Assembly (NCBI GenBank): GCA_964604045.1
Contig: CAZRXM010000001.1
Span: 1-59,169 of the forward strand
Source of the DNA: DRVP01 sp964604045
GTDB lineage: Archaea > Thermoproteota > Bathyarchaeia > Bathyarchaeales > Bathycorpusculaceae
Direction: 5' to 3'
Length of the DNA stretch: 59,169 bases
Each line of letters begins with the position of its first letter. Position 1 is the stretch's first letter. The notes under the pieces are model-generated. The model ran no database searches and was not told the origin of the DNA. It saw only the letters and a list, made by a program, of their open reading frames with translations. The position numbers were made by a program, and so were the translations under genes. This document shows positions 57,488 through 59,169 of this stretch, one piece after another.

Positions 57488-58945
57488 TTATTCAACGTGG
57501 ACCCTATAGACGTCTATGTCTTCTCGCATCTCCGGTGTTAACTCTAGAAACTCTCTGACTGCGCGTTCAATATCCCTGGACTGGGTGATATAGCGTCCCA
57601 CTATAATAATGTCGGCGCCTTTCTCTAGGGCTTCTTTAGCCGTTTCTGGAATTATGCCTCCCGCTACTGCTATCAAGAACTTTTTGTCCTTGAATGTCTG
57701 TCTCAACTCCTGTATCAGCTCCAAACCAACAGTTCTCCCTGTTTCCTCATCTATCCCACGGTGGATTATGACTATATCGGGGAACTCTTTAAGTGTCTTA
57801 AGCTTCTCGATGGGATTTTTAACGTTAAGCATGTCCACCGCCGCATATATTCCAAGCCTTTTCGCCTCGTAAATAAATGCGTCCAATGTTTCCGTCGGCG
57901 CCAACCCGGCGGCTATTACACCGTCCGCCGTTTCATTGTATGCAATGTCTACCTCAACTTTCCCAACGTCAAGCGTTTTTAGGTCCGCAATTATGAAGAC
58001 GTCTTTGGCTACTTCTCGGAGTTCACTTATAACCCTTGTTCCATAACGCTTTATAAGTGGGGTGCCCGCTTCTATTATAACTCTGTCGCTTCTAGGAATT
58101 TGTGTAACAATCTTTTTCGTACGCTCCAGGTCAGGGATGTCTAGGGAAATCTGCAGGTATGGTGGCCTCCAGAGGCGGGGCACCCTGTAGCCCAATATCG
58201 GGTGCTTAGCCCTGTCTTTGTCATAAAACACCTTTTCGAGAGGCGGATATTTCGCCATAGCCCTTTTCAACGCCAGTTTGGTTGCACTGTAATTGTAGTG
58301 GTATATCTTTCTATAGTCGCTTGCCTCAGGGTGAACGAAAACGCTGCACACTATAACCCAGTCGTCAACCTTCTCCTTTGGAATTATCCCCTCTTCCACG
58401 GCATCTGCAACGGCCTTAGCCACAGCGGCTTGAGCTGGACCAAAAATCTTGTTCGCCTCATCCATGTTTCGTATGGTAACCTTCGGCACAAGCAAAGTGT
58501 GAGGTTTCGGCGGTAGGTTAGGCCTTATAACCGCTAAAAGGGGTGTATGCCCCATAGAAAAGTGGGCTAGACCGTTAGCGAAAGCCTCCCCAACCGGGCC
58601 TTCTTTGTCACCTATAAGCAGGTTTATGTGAGCAACCTCGTTACCTTCTCCGACAAGGGCTTCACCTATAAGGTACACAGGTTTCTTTCCTATCTCTTTC
58701 TCTTCCGACACGACTACCGCAGAAATGTCTCCGGTAACCTCGTCAAAGTCGACATTAAAATCCCTAAGCCACGAATAAAGCGTGTCCCTGTGGATTCCAA
58801 GGATTTTAGCAGTGCCGGAAACCGTCGGCTTAGCAGGCTTACCCGACAAAAGACTGCGAGCTTCAGCCTCTTTTCTGGCGGCTTCCCTTAAAATTCTGAG
58901 GAATTCCTCTTTGGATTCAGGCTTTTTCATGTCCATCTCCGACAT
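57488..58945 (-). CDS. HTH - formaldehyde-activating enzyme - hexulose-6-phosphate synthase fusion
   Basis: A 485-residue three-part protein. Residues about 89-255 are formaldehyde-activating enzyme (VYLIGEALVGEGNEVAHINL with catalytic H106; VHPEASDYRKIYHYNYSA), which condenses formaldehyde with tetrahydromethanopterin. Residues about 256-485 are 3-hexulose-6-phosphate synthase (SLDIPDLERT, FIIADLKTLDVG, AVDMLNVKNP, VAGGIIPETA), used in archaea to make ribulose 5-phosphate. Fae-Hps fusions are known; the extra N-terminus is not usual: a charged helix then TVSGTAKILGIHRDTLYSWL (41-60), a Fis/HTH_8-like helix-turn-helix. ATG 58945 follows GGAGGAA, so the HTH is translated. Confidence 0.92.
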   Translation of the reverse strand: MSEMDMKKPESKEEFLRILREAARKEAEARSLLSGKPAKPTVSGTAKILGIHRDTLYSWLRDFNVDFDEVTGDISAVVVSEEKEIGKKPVYLIGEALVGEGNEVAHINLLIGDKEGPVGEAFANGLAHFSMGHTPLLAVIRPNLPPKPHTLLVPKVTIRNMDEANKIFGPAQAAVAKAVADAVEEGIIPKEKVDDWVIVCSVFVHPEASDYRKIYHYNYSATKLALKRAMAKYPPLEKVFYDKDRAKHPILGYRVPRLWRPPYLQISLDIPDLERTKKIVTQIPRSDRVIIEAGTPLIKRYGTRVISELREVAKDVFIIADLKTLDVGKVEVDIAYNETADGVIAAGLAPTETLDAFIYEAKRLGIYAAVDMLNVKNPIEKLKTLKEFPDIVIIHRGIDEETGRTVGLELIQELRQTFKDKKFLIAVAGGIIPETAKEALEKGADIIIVGRYITQSRDIERAVREFLELTPEMREDIDVYRVHVE

Positions 58946-59004
58946 TTCCTCCAGCCACTCAACAATTCATTTGTTAAAGGGTCTATTTAAATGTGTCGGA
59001 ATTC

Positions 59005-59169
59005 TCATGCACCAAGAACTGTTAATTCCCAGCCATTCCGACAAACCCTACACAAATTTGCATATTATCTGTTTTGCCTCCAGCTATTCTTGGATGTATA
59101 AGTTGTCGACAGTGAGGGCAATGAACCAGAGCTTTGTCGCCGACAGTCTCCACCTCTTTTTGCAGAAGG
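59005..59169 (-). pseudogene. Partial zinc-ribbon protein gene, C-terminal end with apparent frameshift
   Basis: Reading from the right edge on the minus strand gives KEVETVGDKALVHCPHCRQL and IHPRIAGGKTDNMQIC, a CxxC motif and the start of a second. In frame it ends at a TAA (59022). Skipping two bases (a GTGT repeat near 59051) restores RVCRNGWELTVLGA and a TGA at 59005, completing a CPHC...CRVC zinc ribbon. This suggests a frameshift or sequence error close to the scaffold end. The rest of the gene lies outside the window; family not recognised. The 59-base spacer to the Fae-Hps gene holds only an AT-rich TCTATTTAAA, probably the promoter of that gene. Confidence 0.5.

Noticed and set aside
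1..59169. CRISPR arrays, insertion sequences, prophage genes, tRNA and rRNA genes
   Set aside because: I looked for direct repeats with spacers, transposase or integrase motifs, and tRNA T-loop patterns in the spacers and saw none; spacers are mostly too short to hold them.

Overview
The window is a scaffold from an archaeon, probably a metagenome-assembled genome: it carries two 100-base N gaps, and one of them is flanked by an exact 55-base repeat typical of de Bruijn contig joining. Archaeal identity is certain: geranylgeranylglyceryl-phosphate synthase, both DNA polymerase D subunits, Orc1/Cdc6, Alba, aIF5A, aIF2-gamma, Pus10, Dph2, exosome Csl4, RpoE/RpoF/RpoL/Spt4 and archaeal ribosomal proteins. 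PolD (absent from Crenarchaeota) combined with an Elf1-type zinc ribbon, crenarchaeal-style short XPF and a Fae-Hps enzyme points to a deep TACK-type lineage such as Bathyarchaeia. That placement is an inference from gene content, not from a tree.

Layout. 1-633: remnant of a uridine phosphorylase gene broken by several frameshifts. 643-6258: AbrB-PhoU regulator, DUF429 protein, PolD small subunit, Orc1/Cdc6 and a 732-base gene-free region with three origin-recognition-box matches around an AT-rich segment, i.e. a replication origin, followed by a small winged-helix gene. 6270-11811: a membrane-anchored coiled-coil HTH protein with repeated boxes in its promoter, an aminotransferase, an amidohydrolase/NadE pair, an Elf1-like protein and GGGP synthase. 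11928-18298: PolD large subunit, small nucleotide and RNA proteins, glyA, and a 54-residue Sec61-beta gene. 18462-25734: DUF2070 membrane protein, a complete porGDAB operon, Alba, a class III aminotransferase and a GNAT gene split by a spurious gap. 25737-29511: MFS transporter, pyruvate-kinase-C-like protein, Nob1, NAD kinase and aIF5A.

29819-29883 holds a C/D box guide RNA with a perfect terminal stem. 29881-34029: Hsp20, PAC2 protein, XPD-type helicase with an added zinc finger, XPF nuclease. 34089-45223 is a long forward information-processing run: SRP54, Pus10, L21e, RpoF, DUF655, KsgA, a HemK-type methyltransferase, a dCTP deaminase/dUTPase-family protein, L10e, PEP synthase, Dph2, Csl4, RpoL. 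45213-48709: RNase III-like protein, APH-type kinase, DUF123, phosphoesterase, APS-kinase-like protein. 48974-52263: L3-L4-L23-L2-S19, an S10-type operon that stops after S19. 52333-56360 (reverse): SecB-like candidate, S27ae, S24e, DUF359 dephospho-CoA kinase, Spt4, RpoE, PIN protein, aIF2-gamma. 56490-59169: corrinoid adenosyltransferase, S6e, a three-domain HTH-Fae-Hps protein, and a partial zinc-ribbon gene at the right edge.

Most of the window is core archaeal housekeeping. The most unusual items are the HTH-Fae-Hps fusion, the origin architecture, the membrane-tethered regulator with its repeated boxes, a possible split glutamine-dependent NAD synthetase, a stand-alone RNase III-like domain, and the frameshifted genes at both scaffold ends. 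Translation starts follow Shine-Dalgarno spacing where visible; GTG and TTG starts are frequent.
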